The notes beneath the pieces were generated by a model, which worked only from the letters and a program-made list of their open reading frames with translations, searched no databases and was not told the DNA's origin. The translations under genes were made by a program, and so were the position numbers. From assembly GCA_958510875.1 (NCBI GenBank), contig OY294068.1, positions 83,238,116 to 83,302,115 of the forward strand: a stretch of DNA of 64,000 bases, in the 5' to 3' direction. Positions 23,530-35,891 of this stretch are shown piece by piece. The stretch is from Endomychus coccineus. Its lineage: Eukaryota; Arthropoda; Insecta; Coleoptera; Endomychidae. Position 1 is the first letter of the stretch. Every line of letters begins with the position of its first letter.

Positions 23530-24580
23530 GCCTCAATTGACAATCTATTACATTCATTTAGAATTTAAGAACTTCGTTACAATACCTGTTAGTTACTGTA
23601 TCTCAATCAAGTCATTCAATGTATTAAGTCACGAGAGTTGCTCAAATATTCCAATACCTATATTGTTCAAAAATTTACATTTACGTATTGGAAACTGATA
23701 TATAATAATGGTCAGCAATTTAATCGCTCTATTGTCAAATATCATATCGTCAACAATATGCAAAACTGTTCTGTACATCACCTTTTTCGGAAGTGGTGAA
23801 ATTTTGCATAAGACGCATATTGTATCTGAAAATAATTCAATGTTGTAGCGGGAAATTCAAAACCATTTGTTGAGCTATTTAAGCAATATTATTATGGAAA
23901 TTTATGGATAAGGTTTCTTTTTAAAATGAAACATCAAAATAGATTATCCTTTCAGAATGGTATAGGCCAAGGAATTATTGATGAAAATTGAGTCATTTGA
24001 AAATAATTTAATTGCCAAGTACACAAGATTGCTAATTCCTGAAAAATTTTTGGATCTCTTGGTTTATTCACCGATTCTTTTAATGTAACATATGATACTG
24101 ATCACAGTTTTATTATGTCTCAGGAGTTATTGATAAAAGATATAGATACGTTTTTTCATATCAATACTGTAAGAAGGTGATTGACAATGATCTTGAATGA
24201 ATTTGAAAATTGTTAAATGAAAAGTTGGAATATTTATAGTAGAGTCATGTATCTGTGTATTCCTCATTGTTCCTTCTAACCCATGCTCTCAAACAATCGG
24301 GGAGAAGTTCCATTTGAAACTTCCTAGTTGAAAAATAATAGTTTATTATTTTCGTATTCGCATAGTCCATCCACTTATGTTTTCGAGGTATCTAGATGTC
24401 AAAACAGACAAAGACGTCAAAGCATTAATCGATACCATAAGCATTTATCAAGAGTGTGTGCATTACGGATGCCAATGCTATGAAATGTGTCCCAATGCTT
24501 CACATGCAGTTAAATGTTGGCAAGGTGTGAAATATTCTCATAATACAGGGAAATAAGTTTTTAACGTCTTTCGTCCATGC
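23530..24580. other. No gene seen
   Basis: AT-rich sequence between two LTR-retrotransposon fragments. Decayed coding pieces of the second element may reach into its right side. Confidence 0.4.
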
Positions 24581-24584
24581 TTTT

Positions 24585-25640
24585 AGTGAGAATAAATATG
24601 CTCCAAGAATGTTTAGAGAACTATTCTGCCGAGAACTAGGAGACAAGGAACCAACAGACGTTTTCGTAAATAAATGAACAGATTTGTTGTCTCAGCTCCC
24701 TGCTACATCCAAGTTGCCTGAAACTCTAATGGGACACGATTTACGGTCTATTAAACTCAAAAATTAGGGAACGTGTCTTCCCAACAGATATCACAACTTT
24801 AGGTGAACTTATTTTGAAGTGTAGGTTCGTTGAATATTCATGTTTGGTTGCTAACTATATAATGATGATGTCATCCTTTGAAAATAACAGTTGGAGATCT
24901 TACAGATGGTGCTTATAAGGACATTTCATGGGAAATCACAGCACATCATCTTCTCAATCCAGGACGGTGGTTCTATCGGATGGTGAATTCCGTTAAGTCT
25001 TCATCCGCATATTTCATTGCAATTCTGTTGGGCGGAGTAATTCTCATTCTGTTTTTAGCCATTCCAGATCATGTATCTGCCAAATCTTGGAATTCGTGCC
25101 AGGCTAACATTATTATCGACATACTTCGAACGAAGTTTCGTTTTGCAAATTTTCCTCATATTAATTATGATTTTCTGAAATAAACTCTTCCAGTGAAGAT
25201 ATATCTCTGCATTTTGTAGACGGGTCTCTTCGTGAAGGCGAGGTCACGCAGATGTGTGATCTTGAACGTAACTAATTTCAACAGCTCTTGGAACACAACA
25301 AAGATGTTTTTGCAGAAAACCAAAGAATGACAGCTCAAAAATTTGAGTTATTGAGCTCTGAATATTCTGACTAACCAAGGAATTGTCGAAGAATGTGAAT
25401 CAGCTTTTGCTGTACCTGTAGTTTTAGGTACGACAAAAAATGGCAGAGTTCGCTAGTGCGTTGATTATCGGAAACTAAATAGTGTAACCATTCCTGACTG
25501 GTATCCACTGCTACGCATGCTTCACTCGATGGATGCAACGACACATTTCTTCTTCATTTCAACTTTGTATCTCGATAGTGGAAATCATAAGATAGTAAAA
25601 CGTGACAAAACTGATACCGGTCGGGCTATATAATTTTGAT
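24585..25640 (+). pseudogene. Ty3/gypsy element, gag and reverse transcriptase fragments
   Basis: Around 24590-24870 the plus strand gives gag-like segments: YAPRMFRELFCRELGDKEPT, DLLSQLPATSKLPETL and FPTDITTLGELILKCRF. At about 25370-25625 it gives the start of a gypsy reverse transcriptase: LTNQGIVEECESAFAVPVVL, CVDYRKLNSVTIPDWYPL and FFFISTLYLDSG, corresponding to the RKLN..T..d.yPlP and f..ldL.sG blocks. The active-site YIDD part is missing. The stretch between them includes an open 101-codon frame (24878-25183) of uncertain origin. It belongs to a different lineage from the gag at 20-21 kb. Confidence 0.75.
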
Positions 25641-25644
25641 TTCG

Positions 25645-26630
25645 GTCAGCTACTTTCCAGAGACCGTAAGGCAAAGAGAGGGAAATATTTCGGGGCGGGT
25701 GTGGAGGGGGGGTAAGACGGCAGGCATGGTTTGTGGATTGAAAGTCTCATTAACTCTGAAATCAAATAGATACATTCAGAAATGTAACTATTACAGAAGA
25801 AAATTTAATCTTCAAGACTATTTCCTTCCATACCCATCAGAATTATCACAAATTCCTTCGCATATGCCTTTATAGTTCAACATAAAAGAGACATTTTCGG
25901 AATATTAGGATCCATTACAAATTCTTTTGCATATTCCTTGTGAAAGTTGTGTTCAAAATATTGAGATATACCATAAATAAAGTAATGCAAATAGAATAGC
26001 ACTAAATATTCTGATAATTCTGATTGCCTTAAGATAGTAAGAAACTTTTCAACGTTATGATATTTAAAAGAATATATCAAGGTGTGCATAACTTTTTCAA
26101 GCTGTTTTCACACAGTTTTTGTACATCTTTCGAAAGTGATGTTTTAGGTCCTCTCCACCCTTTCGGAAAATCTGTACATCCCTTTCTGGATCCTTTTCTC
26201 CTTAATGCAGGAAGTACCTACTGTCCATCCTGTTGAAAAATTTGCAAAAGTAATAGGTAATAAAGAACAGGTTTCCTTAAAAACATGAATTGGTAATAAT
26301 TATTGATATGCTAATTACTATAAATGATATGTATATAGTACAATTTTAGCGTGAAGAATTGAATCAGATATTTGTAAAATTAATATTTTTTCATAGAAAC
26401 TTCGCAGAAAAATTATAATGTATTACATCAGATGACTGGAGGAAACTGTATCGTTCGTCCTTTGAATTTTGTTACACTCTGCTTTGTGTCGATCATTGGG
26501 GATACATTTCCCCTACTAATACTAATGGCGAGGTTTCAACAATTTATAACTTATCATATTTCATTTAACGCTTTTCAGGTTTCAACTTCTTCAGAAATTA
26601 GTTTTTATTCAATTAATTACACTTATGTTC
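25645..26630. other. No gene recognised
   Basis: AT-rich. The 70-80-codon frames at 25636-25875, 25877-26089 and 26432-26659 show no family I can name. A short G-rich patch lies at 25690-25725. Confidence 0.35.
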
Positions 26631-26635
26631 ATCAT

Positions 26636-26760
26636 ATCGCTGTTCAATATTCAATGTAAATTGGCAAGAATTAATTTCTGAAGGCGGAATGAGAAACGCG
26701 ACAAATAAAAATTATGTCTCATTAAGATTTCATGTTGAAAATTGCTGTAAAATTTAAAAA
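26636..26760 (+). repeat. Dispersed repeat, copy 1
   Basis: It shares with 34596-34745 the order: aatttctgaag, a Cga.acgcga-type word, tcattaagat and aaattgctg. The word layout recalls the ends of Penelope-like elements, but the family is not proven. Confidence 0.5.
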
Positions 26761-27059
26761 TACGTACCCACATTTCAATTTATATTTAGTATATATAGAA
26801 ATATTGAACTGCCTTAGTAGAAAATAGCATAGGTATATAATTAACATGGAAAATCAAAACTAAGCTATTCCATGGTTCTAAATATGAATTCACGTCGTGT
26901 ATGGTAACGACGTCGTAATTTCTGAAAGTTGGTGGATATTTGGAAAATATCCATATTATACCTTCCAAGGGCTCAATTGCACAATTCGGTTGATCTATCT
27001 CAGGCTGTTGTCGACAATTAGTTCAAATTCAGCTTACAAAAATTTCTCATGAATTTGGA

Positions 27060-27540
27060 AGAATAATAATAATAATAATCTATTGTCCGTTAGACCTATG
27101 ATACAACATGGTATAAGAAAAGTCAGGAATATATAGGTATCCAAATAAACAAATAAATAAGCAGATAAATAAGCGTAATATGGTGCGGCAAGTAAGATGA
27201 AAAAGAAATAAAAGATGATATATAAATATATGAGGATAAGACTTGCTTAGGAAAAGCACTCAGTGACTGTTCGGAAAGTAACAAATTATAATTATAACCC
27301 GGTTCCAACTATACAATTATTTATTAAAATGAAATTATAATTGTAATTAAATCTGTTATCATAGATGTCAAGTACTCAAAAACACTGTAAAATAGTTCGC
27401 GCAAACGATTATGAACTTCCTTTTCAAACTGTTTTGAATTGCTATTATCTTTGAGCGACTGCGGAAGTTTGTTCAACACATCATTATGTTCATGTATCGC
27501 GAACTTTCGTCATACAACCTATTTTTGAAAATATTCTTCG
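27060..27540 (-). pseudogene. LINE 3' end fragment
   Basis: On the minus strand about 27360-27530 reads LNKLPQSLKDNSNSKQFEKE, then VHN.LRELFYSVFEYL. This looks like the C-terminal tail of an insect LINE ORF2. It is followed by AT-rich 3' sequence with an (AAT)n run at 27063-27082 that could mark the element's end. It is decayed by frameshifts. Confidence 0.5.
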
Positions 27541-27579
27541 GTAATTTTATAGATAAATACCATCCTGTATCGGTAGAGT

Positions 27580-27995
27580 AATCGTACTAACCTGAATCAG
27601 TTTATACAACAATATCAATCGGAATGACATATCCGGACCCATTGCAACGTTGCCACTATCCACATTACGAAAGATTACCTGCTTTTTATTACACAAATTT
27701 CTAAAGACTTAACAATAGCGCTAATATTGTTTGAATGTAACATCGCTCCGAATAAGTAATTTACCATTTCATAATCTAAAGACTTAACAATAGCGCTAAT
27801 ATTGTTGGAATGTAACATCGATCCGAATAAGTAATTTACCATTTCATAATAAACGATTGGAAATGTACATTTGTTTTCATTTACGACTTTACTTCGATTC
27901 GCTATTGATATATATGGTGACATCGAATATAGAGTACACAAACTCAAAGTTTTATTTTCATAGCTAATGAACAAAATTTTGGATATACTCAACTA
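27580..27995 (-). pseudogene. Unrecognised coding-like segment with a 25-codon in-frame duplication
   Basis: A minus-strand frame contains YSMSPYISIANRSKV and CTFPIVYYEMVNYLFG. It then has two tandem copies of a 75-bp unit (27776-27850 and 27701-27775), each encoding YEMVNYLFG.MLHSNNISAI followed by VKSL. The frame then reads EICVIKSR and a stop, and a shifted frame gives NVDSGNVAMGPDMSFRLILL up to a donor-like CAG|gttagt at about 27592. It resembles a helical exon of a host protein that has decayed or been copied. I cannot name the protein, and no matching splice partners were found. Confidence 0.35.
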
Positions 27996-28461
27996 GTTAA
28001 TTAAGAGCCTATTTTTAAATAAAAATAAAACAGAGGAACCCAAAATAAATGAATTTGTAATATGAAAATACTCTAATTATCTAAGACTATTCTGACAATA
28101 TAATAATATTACAGGTATATGTTTAGTATTTGGCTGGAGAGTATGGAAATATCCAAATCTCTAGAGGTCTTTCAAATATCTATCGTTTTTGTGCAACCGC
28201 ACGTGAATATTCCGCATTCGCCAGAAAGTCCGTCAAACTCACTAGTAACAGCTGCGGAATTAATTTTATTCAAAACTCATATTTTCAAGTGAATCCTGAA
28301 TGACAGACGAAAAATTGAACACTTGTTAGGTGACAACAGAGCCTAATATTAGAAATAATATTGTGGTCAATTCTTGTTGAGGAAGATAATTAAATATACC
28401 AGATTGAAGACAATTTCATAATGAATGAATGAACCCAAATTCAATAATTCACATTTTAGTA

Positions 28462-31139
28462 CAGTCGCTAGAGGAACGAAATCCAGCGCATATCGCTTGA
28501 AAAATGAAGGTGTAAATTTTGTATGCTATTCTTTGTATTTTGATGCGCTGAAAACGGGAAAAATAAAGAAAAAATTCCTACGAGTTAGTTTCAAAAGTTA
28601 CGGCCATTTTTTGGCGCAAAAAAATACGATTTTCATATTTTTTGCGTTTAAAAAGAAAACGGTGGCCCAAATGGAAAAACATGCCCAGAGACAAATTGAA
28701 CAAAAAGTGAAAACGCATCGTTTGAGCAGAAACATAGGTCATTTCGATGTTACAATCTTGAGATATGAGCAAAATAGTGTATTTTTAGGGGAATACAATT
28801 TTTTCTCATTCGAATATTGACCAAAAAAATATTCTATTCAAATTGAAATAAATTTTTTTATAAACTTTCTACGATGTTTTTTTTTTATCTTCCATTTTGG
28901 CTCCACAATCGGCCATTTCCAAAGATACCTAAAACTGAGATTGCCAGCCGAAAAATGGACTTATCGACAAAAAAAAATTCTCTTGTAGATTTCAACAAAT
29001 GTGATACAAGACATCCTTCAATACTGTTTTTGAGGTTTAAAAAAAATGTAGGACAACTTTGAAAATTTCGGACCTCGGAAAATGTGCAAATTTTTTAGGT
29101 TAGAAATCTTTTAGGATGATCAAATCTCAGGTTCTATTATAGTATCTCACGACGCGTATTTTACGTTAAAGAAAACTTTTCTAGGTTGCGTAGAAGTTGA
29201 GATATTGATATAAATGTGTTTTGGCCTCCCCAGAACCCAATTTTGGGCCTATAGAGAAAAATTGGAGATCGTTAGAAAGTAGACAAATTTTCTGATCTAA
29301 ATCCAAGAATAGGACCTCGTAGCTATCACCATCTCGAATTTAGAGCGCGTTGACATAAAAAAAATCACGTGTAAAATAATGCAGCGGCTTAAATTTCTAT
29401 ACCGCTTATCTGCCGTAATAGTAGATTTCAACTAGTAAATTGGAATTAAAATTTTTTTTTGAATTTTCACAATTTCGTAGGAATCAAAATAACAAAAAAT
29501 GATCACATCAATCTAAAATATCATTATTGCACATTGGACAATGAATAATTTGTTTTAACCTTTCCTTTCAACGCTTTAAAACATTATACTTTAAGTCATT
29601 ATAAGTTTATACAAATATACAATAACCATTACAGGTTCAGAAAAAATAAGAAATTTTGAGCCAATAAATTAATATACGTAAGTATGATGAGTCATCGATT
29701 AGTTTTCCGATTCTTTTGAATATACTATTAATTTGAAGTTTATGGCGGTCACATGAAAATGCGTTTACATTTGTTAAATATGATTCTTGACAAGAAAAAT
29801 AATTTAAATTGACTATAACGGTGTGCAATAATAATATTTTAAATTGAAGTGATCATTTTTCAGTTATTTTGATTCTAATCAAGTTGCGAAAATTCAAAAA
29901 AAAATTTTAATTCCAATTTACTAGTTGAAATTTACTATTACGGCAGATAAGCGGTATAGAAATTTAAGCCGCTGCATCATTTTACACGTGATTTTTTTTA
30001 TGTCAACGCGCTCTAAATTCGAGATGGTGATAGCTACGAGATCTTATTTTTGGATTCAGATCAGAAAATTTGTCTACTCTGTAATTTTTTTCTATAGGTC
30101 CAAAATTGGGTTCTGGGGAGGCCCAAACACATTTATATCAATATCTCAATTCCTACTTAACCTAGAAAAGTTTTCTTTAGCGTAAAATACGCGTCGTAAA
30201 ATACTATAACAGAACCTGAGATTTGATCATCCTAAAAAACTTCTAACCTGAAAAATTTGCACATTTTCCAAGGTCCGAAATTTTCAAAGTCGTCCCAATT
30301 TTTTTTTAAGCCCCAAAAACAGTATTGAAGGATGTTTTGTATCACATTTGTTGAGATCTACAAAAGAGAATTTTTTTTCTTGTCGATAAGTCCATTTTTC
30401 GTCCGGCAATCTCAGTTTTAGAGATTTTTGGAAATGGCCGATTGTGGAGCCAAAATGAAAGATAAAAAAAACAAAACACCGTAGAAAGTTTATAAAAAAA
30501 ATCGTTTCAATTTGAATAGAATATTTTTTAGGTCAATATTCGAATGAGAAAAAAAAAATTTGTATTCCCCTAAAAAAACACTATTTTGCTCATATCTCAA
30601 GACTGTAACATCGAAATGACATATATTTCTGCTCAAACGATGCGTTTTCACTTTTTGTACAATTTATCTCTCGACATGTTTTTCTATTTGGGCCACCTTC
30701 TTTTTAAACGCAAAAAATATGAAAATCGTATTTTTTCGCGCTAAACTTTTGAAGCTGACTTGTAAGAATTTTTTCACCCATGCATCAAAATACATATAAA
30801 AACGTACCAAATTCACACCTTTATTTTTTAAGGGATATGCGCTGATATCTCAAGACCATAACCTCAAAATATATTTTACTTCATTTCAAACGATGCGTTT
30901 CCACTTTTTCTACGATTTGTCTCCCGAAATGTTATTCTATTTGGGCCACCGTTTTATTTTAGAACGCAATAATTATGAAAATCGTCTTTTTTCGCGCCAA
31001 AATATGCCCGTACCTTTTGAAGCTAACTTGTAGGAAGCTTTTAATTATTTTCGCCGTTTCCAGCACACCGAAATACATATAAAAACACTGCAAATTCACA
31101 CCTTCAATTTTTTCTCCTTAATTTTTCTTCTGGTGACTG
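28462..31139. mobile_element. Foldback (hairpin) element, copy 2, with 1.1-1.3-kb arms
   Basis: Left arm about 28462-29534, loop 29535-29820, right arm about 29821-31139. The arms pair along nearly their full length. An example is the block around gatcatcctaaaa at 30224, which mirrors ttttaggatgatc at 29110. The right arm is longer because a segment of about 240 bp is tandemly duplicated (about 30630-30860 and 30880-31120). The ends read cagtcgctagaggaa and, from the right, cagtcaccagaagaa, each preceded by a TA. The 131-codon frame at 28425-28820 and those at 28578-29062 are by-products of the arms. The core ggccattt and the tgtattttgatgcgctg motif are shared with copy 1. Confidence 0.9.
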
Positions 31140-31144
31140 GCCTA

Positions 31145-32690
31145 ATTTTCATTAATAATATGTCATTTTCAATATACATTAGTACTGCCAGATCTACTGA
31201 AGATGGGATCTTAGTTGCCGAAATACGAATATAAATTTCGTAATATTAATGTGGTGTCCAGTGACATTCAAATTCATATCGAATTAAATATGATCAATCA
31301 ATTATTCTCAAGTTTTTCAGTTCAGCTTGTGTTATTCTGACAGTTCTAAATTGGTAGCGATTTGAAAACCTTATCTGTTTTGGTTTTTGTATACGAAAAC
31401 TGTATACTCAAATGTAGTTATTTACGAGCCACATGAGGAATTGGAACTTACCCAAGTTTGTTATAATGGTAGCAGTCACAAAAATAATAAGCTGCATCTT
31501 GTGAAGATCCAGTATACCACCAAACGTGCACGCACTTGGAATGATCATTGGATAATGAACATTATACTCAGCTGTATTATTTACGTCTATTCAAGTGACT
31601 GGGTCAATTTTGTGTGATAACGTTCTATAATTGTTTCCGTACACTGCAACTAAGATTCACGTACGATTAGATCAAGTCTAAATATAGGAATATGAGATTT
31701 CACAATATCCCATATCGATGGATAGAAGTTTAATTTGAATTATGAGTTCATGACCATAGGGTTACCCATGTAACCCGCTGCCAGTCAGCCATAAATATCT
31801 TTATTGCTCAAGATAATGTTCGATATACTTGTATGAGGTGAAACAGTCAAAATTCTGGATTTGATTCAATTTGAGTTTTTTTGGTATACAGCAAATATAT
31901 TTCAATGATAAATTATTATGAAACTTCGCATTTAATCTTCCTGCACCTTTAATGATAGCATGGTCATATATTTTGAATAAACTGCATATGATAGTATGTT
32001 CATCCGCCGGGCGTAGGATGTATATTTTATTGATTTTCTTGGTATTTTGGTTCTATATTATGAATAAAATAAGACTTGTTTTTGACGTTTCGACAGTTTA
32101 TTTCTATCTTCATCAAAAATTGCTATGTTAGTTAGTATTTCCATGTAATTTGGATTAATAAATGCCTGGCTGTATATGACATGTGTTTTGAAATTCAATT
32201 AAAACATTTAAGATTTTTACAAAGATTTCAAGGGATTAGTCATTCTATGTTTTTCATTTCAATGTTTTCTATGTATTACTTCTATTGGTAAATATCGAGT
32301 TAAAATAATTAAAGTAAGTTAATTTGAAAGCTTTGTTAGAAATGTCAAGATGTCAAATAATAGATAAATATCTTTTAAGGTCAAATTGAATAGAGAAAAG
32401 AAAGTGATGATTCAAAATATCTTGATTTAGTTACGTTTGAATGAGATTATTATAAAGTTTTGAAAGATTGCTATCAATTATACCATTGACACAATTGATA
32501 TAATAAAATAAAAAATTTTGTTTTTCATCATATATTATAAAAACGAATCGTGACTATAGTCACGATTTGTTGACACATTTGACATTTGTTGACACTTAAC
32601 ACACTTGCGTGTCATCTTCAAACGATACTTATATCGATATCGATATCGATACTAATATAAGTGGGTGTTTTGGAAATGTTAAAGCTCATT
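31145..32690. other. No gene recognised; possible Penelope end near 32085-32125
   Basis: AT-rich. The 76-codon frame at 31387-31617 is unassigned. Around 32089 the word ttgacgtttcgacag, followed by ctatcttcatc, resembles the terminal motif seen near Penelope-like elements. The sequence may therefore be the end of another copy. Confidence 0.4.
32546..32567. repeat. Perfect 22-bp palindrome
   Basis: The centre reads GTGACTATAGTCAC inside an AATC...GATT frame, with no loop. It lies in non-coding DNA 130-200 bp before a Penelope-like fragment. Function unknown. Confidence 0.9.
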
Positions 32691-32699
32691 CTATTATGA

Positions 32700-34030
32700 A
32701 TAATCTGAGTCTCTATTCAAGAACATTCTAGATAGATCACATATTAGCCCTTTGATTCATAATGAAAATAGAGCTTGCTTTCGACCTATGCTTAAGTCAA
32801 AATTATTGTAAGTTTAATGATGAATTTCATATACAGAATTCAGGTCTTGCTGTGGGTAACCCGTTGAGTCGACTTTTAGTAGACATTGTCATGTCTGATC
32901 TAGAGGACAAATTTATGAACAGTACAGTAGCAACAAATCAAATTAAATTTTGGTATAGATACCTACTTAGATCATGTACCTTCTTCAAAGGCGCATCTAG
33001 ACAATTGAATTCCTTTTTTTCATTCATTATCCAGCTTCACCCAAAAGTTAAATTTACGTTGGAAGCAGAAAAAAATGGGAGAATCAACTTTTTATAGGCT
33101 TAACAATGAAACGTGATAATAGAATAAACTTCTTTCAACATTCACAGAAAACCCACCTTTACAGACACCATTATTCCTAAATCAGCATATCACTCAATGA
33201 TAGGTAGGTACATAGAGCGTTTTCAATACCATTGTCAAAAAAACACCTTACTATTGAACTGGATACAATAAAACGGAAATAATAACAGAAAACAACAACT
33301 ATTAACTTATTACAATATTTATTTGTAATAAAATACAGCTGTATAAGCAAAATTAATTTCTCTGATGTTTGTTTGATTCCGTAAGAGAAAATATTGCTAA
33401 TATTTTATCACGTCATAATATTAAAATCAGTTTCAAAGCAGGACCTAAGCTATGCCATTTGATGTATGATACTAAATACAATACCAATAAAAATAGTAAG
33501 CATTGTGATAACTTTTATATAGGTAGAACGTAAACTTTTAAACATAGATACCAAGAACATTTTCGTTCTTCCAGACACACCCTTTGCTAAACCTTTTCTA
33601 AAAACAGGTCATACCGTTCCAAATTGAGATATCCTACGCATTTTACATAATCATATCTGAGGTTTCAAATTAGATTTGTTAGAATGTATAAAAATTGATA
33701 AAGGTGTTAAAACAACCCATAACACATCCTAAATGATCAGTTCGACATACACCAAAGTTATCTTTCCCTTTGTCTTCCAAAGCGCTCTTAGAATAATTCT
33801 TAGACTATTAAATAATAATTATCCTAATGCACAATTCACTCTGTTTCCTGGGATCTACATGTTTCGAAATTTCCTATGATCCCTTAGTTGTAATTGTAAT
33901 CTCATTAACCCTATTGTGCTTTAGTTCCTATTTGTTTATAATTTACTTCATAATTTTATATCTGTTTGATGATAGTATTTTGATATTGAATCTATAGTAA
34001 TGTAAAGAGAAATAAATTAAAAAATTGTAC
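32700..34030 (+). pseudogene. Penelope-like element: reverse transcriptase and GIY-YIG endonuclease remnants
   Basis: The open frame 32762-33097 gives YCKFNDEFHIQNSGLAVGNP, the fingers/palm region preceding the active site of Penelope reverse transcriptases. It ends LHPKVKFTLEAEKNGRINFL. The catalytic YVDD box has been lost (WYRYLLRS). Downstream pieces read FTDTIIPKSAYHSM. At about 33400-33590 the GIY-YIG domain follows: SRHNIKISFKAGPKLCHLMY, CDNFYIGRT and TFKHRYQEHFRSSRHT, with one stop. The YIG core is present. The tail to about 34030 resembles the first 40 bases of the window. It is a decayed single copy. Confidence 0.85.
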
Positions 34031-34034
34031 ACAT

Positions 34035-35180
34035 CAAAAAAAAAAATCAAAACTGTGCAAATATATGATATAATTCTTCAAAGTAACTAACTCAGAAAAG
34101 TCGAGTCAAACAGAAACATAACACAATAGCCACATGTTAGCAATTAAATTTTACTGCAAATAGGCACTTATTTCTAACAAGTGGAACAAACGGCCAAACA
34201 GCAGGGTACTTTACCCTCACATTTAGAATGAAACTGCAAACTGATTTCAGTCTGCATGTCAAAGCCAAGGAGAATGTGTGCTTCCGTAGAATCAACACAC
34301 GTTAATAAATAAAACATACTAGTCACCAATACTGGTTGCATTAATGTAATACAAAACTAATCTGGAAAGTCATAAGCTCTAACATACGCAAACGAAATCC
34401 GTTGGTATTCAATTACGTAATGAGTATATTCAAAATTCAGATATTTCATGAGAAATTAGTTTGTTTTGTACATAATCACCGAATTAAGTTAGCTATATAT
34501 ATACATACCTACTTTTTTAAATATAAAACTCAAGTTCAATGCTCAAAAAATTGAAAATTACGGCATAAATACACATTTGTACATACATCTAATTAATATA
34601 GAAATATTCTGTAAGATTCCAGTTCAAATGTAAACAAAATATAATCAATTTCTGAAGAAAGCGAAAGCCGAAACGCGTCAAATGAGAAGATTGTTTCATT
34701 AAGATACATCGTTTAAATTGCTGAAAACTTAAGAAACTTTATACTTTATACCTTCATTAATATGTCTTCTGATAAGAGATATTCCGAAGAAACATTTGCT
34801 GCTTGAAATATCTGGTGATTTTGGACATCACAAAATGATAATAATTGGATTAATTTATGATATAGATGTCAAAACTTAGTCCATTACATATAAATCTATG
34901 AAAGAGATAATATCCGAATATCAATTTCCTCCTTCACTATCGCATAAAACTAGCACATTAGTAGTAGGCACAGCAGTTAATTAGAAGTTCCTATTTATTT
35001 TTGTGCATATATGAGGCAAATAACTTTGTTCTTCAGAATAAAAATCTATATATCTAATCTGTTACCAGGCAGTGCTAGTGTAAGGTTATAAGTTATTTTA
35101 ATATTGATAGATAACAATATTACTTGGAAACAAAATTCAATTATTTTGAATTAAGTGTGAATAACGGCATCATATAGATT
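34035..35180. other. No gene seen; includes dispersed repeat copy 2 at 34596-34745
   Basis: AT-rich. The repeat copy contains ttctgaagaaagcgaaagcc followed by gaaacgcgtc and matches 26636-26760. The rest holds nothing recognisable. Confidence 0.45.
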
Positions 35181-35184
35181 TAAG

Positions 35185-35560
35185 TATAGAACATGACCGT
35201 CTTTTTCCCGACATCCAACACGGATTTAGGGGTAGTAGATCGATTATAGGAGCAATGGGGTTATTTATTGTATTCAACCTTGTATAAGTGCTTGAATTAT
35301 AAATAACTCATCTGTTGCTCTATATTTTGATTTAACCGGAGCTTTTGATCCAGTCAATCATATGTTTTTGCCAATGCTTGGATTGAATCATACTTGAAAT
35401 ATAGGTATTAATATTTTCCAATGGTAGTATGTGACTGATATAAATCTAATCGATCTGAAATAAATGTAGATGTGCCACAAATGTCGATATTGGCCGAATG
35501 TTGTTTATAATTATGTCTGACTTAGAACCGTCCATATAACACAAACATGTTCTACTTACA
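35185..35560 (+). pseudogene. LINE reverse transcriptase fragment
   Basis: The plus strand reads LFPDIQHGFRGSRSIIGAM, then across shifts LTGAFDPVNHMFL (the F.DL..AFD.v.H motif with the first catalytic Asp) and VDVPQMSIL (the PQGSiLGP box, changed). It is decayed by stops and frameshifts. It is probably a Jockey/CR1-type element. Confidence 0.65.
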
Positions 35561-35564
35561 TCTA

Positions 35565-35890
35565 GTGGACACACAAATGAAAATGATGTATGTCCTTAGG
35601 ACATTATTTATAGTCCTGACAATATTCCCTACACATCACTTTCGTTCACAAATACTTTGAACTCCGAGTGGACATCATTATGGGACGTCCAGAGAAAGTA
35701 AATGGTTGCCATTCCAATTATGTTCATTATCGGAACTCTTGGGGATTTCTACTAGTTTGTGAACACAAGAGATATTCATTATGGAACTTCCTTTTTGACA
35801 TTTTTCAAGGATGTCCACAGCACAAAAAAAATACGGGCAGTTACCGAGCACTGCTGACAGAAGTGAAAACAGACATTATGAAGTAACCAA
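35565..35890. other. No recognised gene
   Basis: A 72-codon plus frame (35668-35886) shows no family. Words like ggacatcc/ggacgtcc recur four times in this stretch without clear period. Confidence 0.3.
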
Positions 35891-35891
35891 T

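Noticed and set aside
28425..29062. Frames of 131, 64 and 62 codons in the foldback arm
   Set aside because: Their mirror images occur in the other arm, codon content is low-complexity and no family is recognisable; they follow from the inverted repeat.
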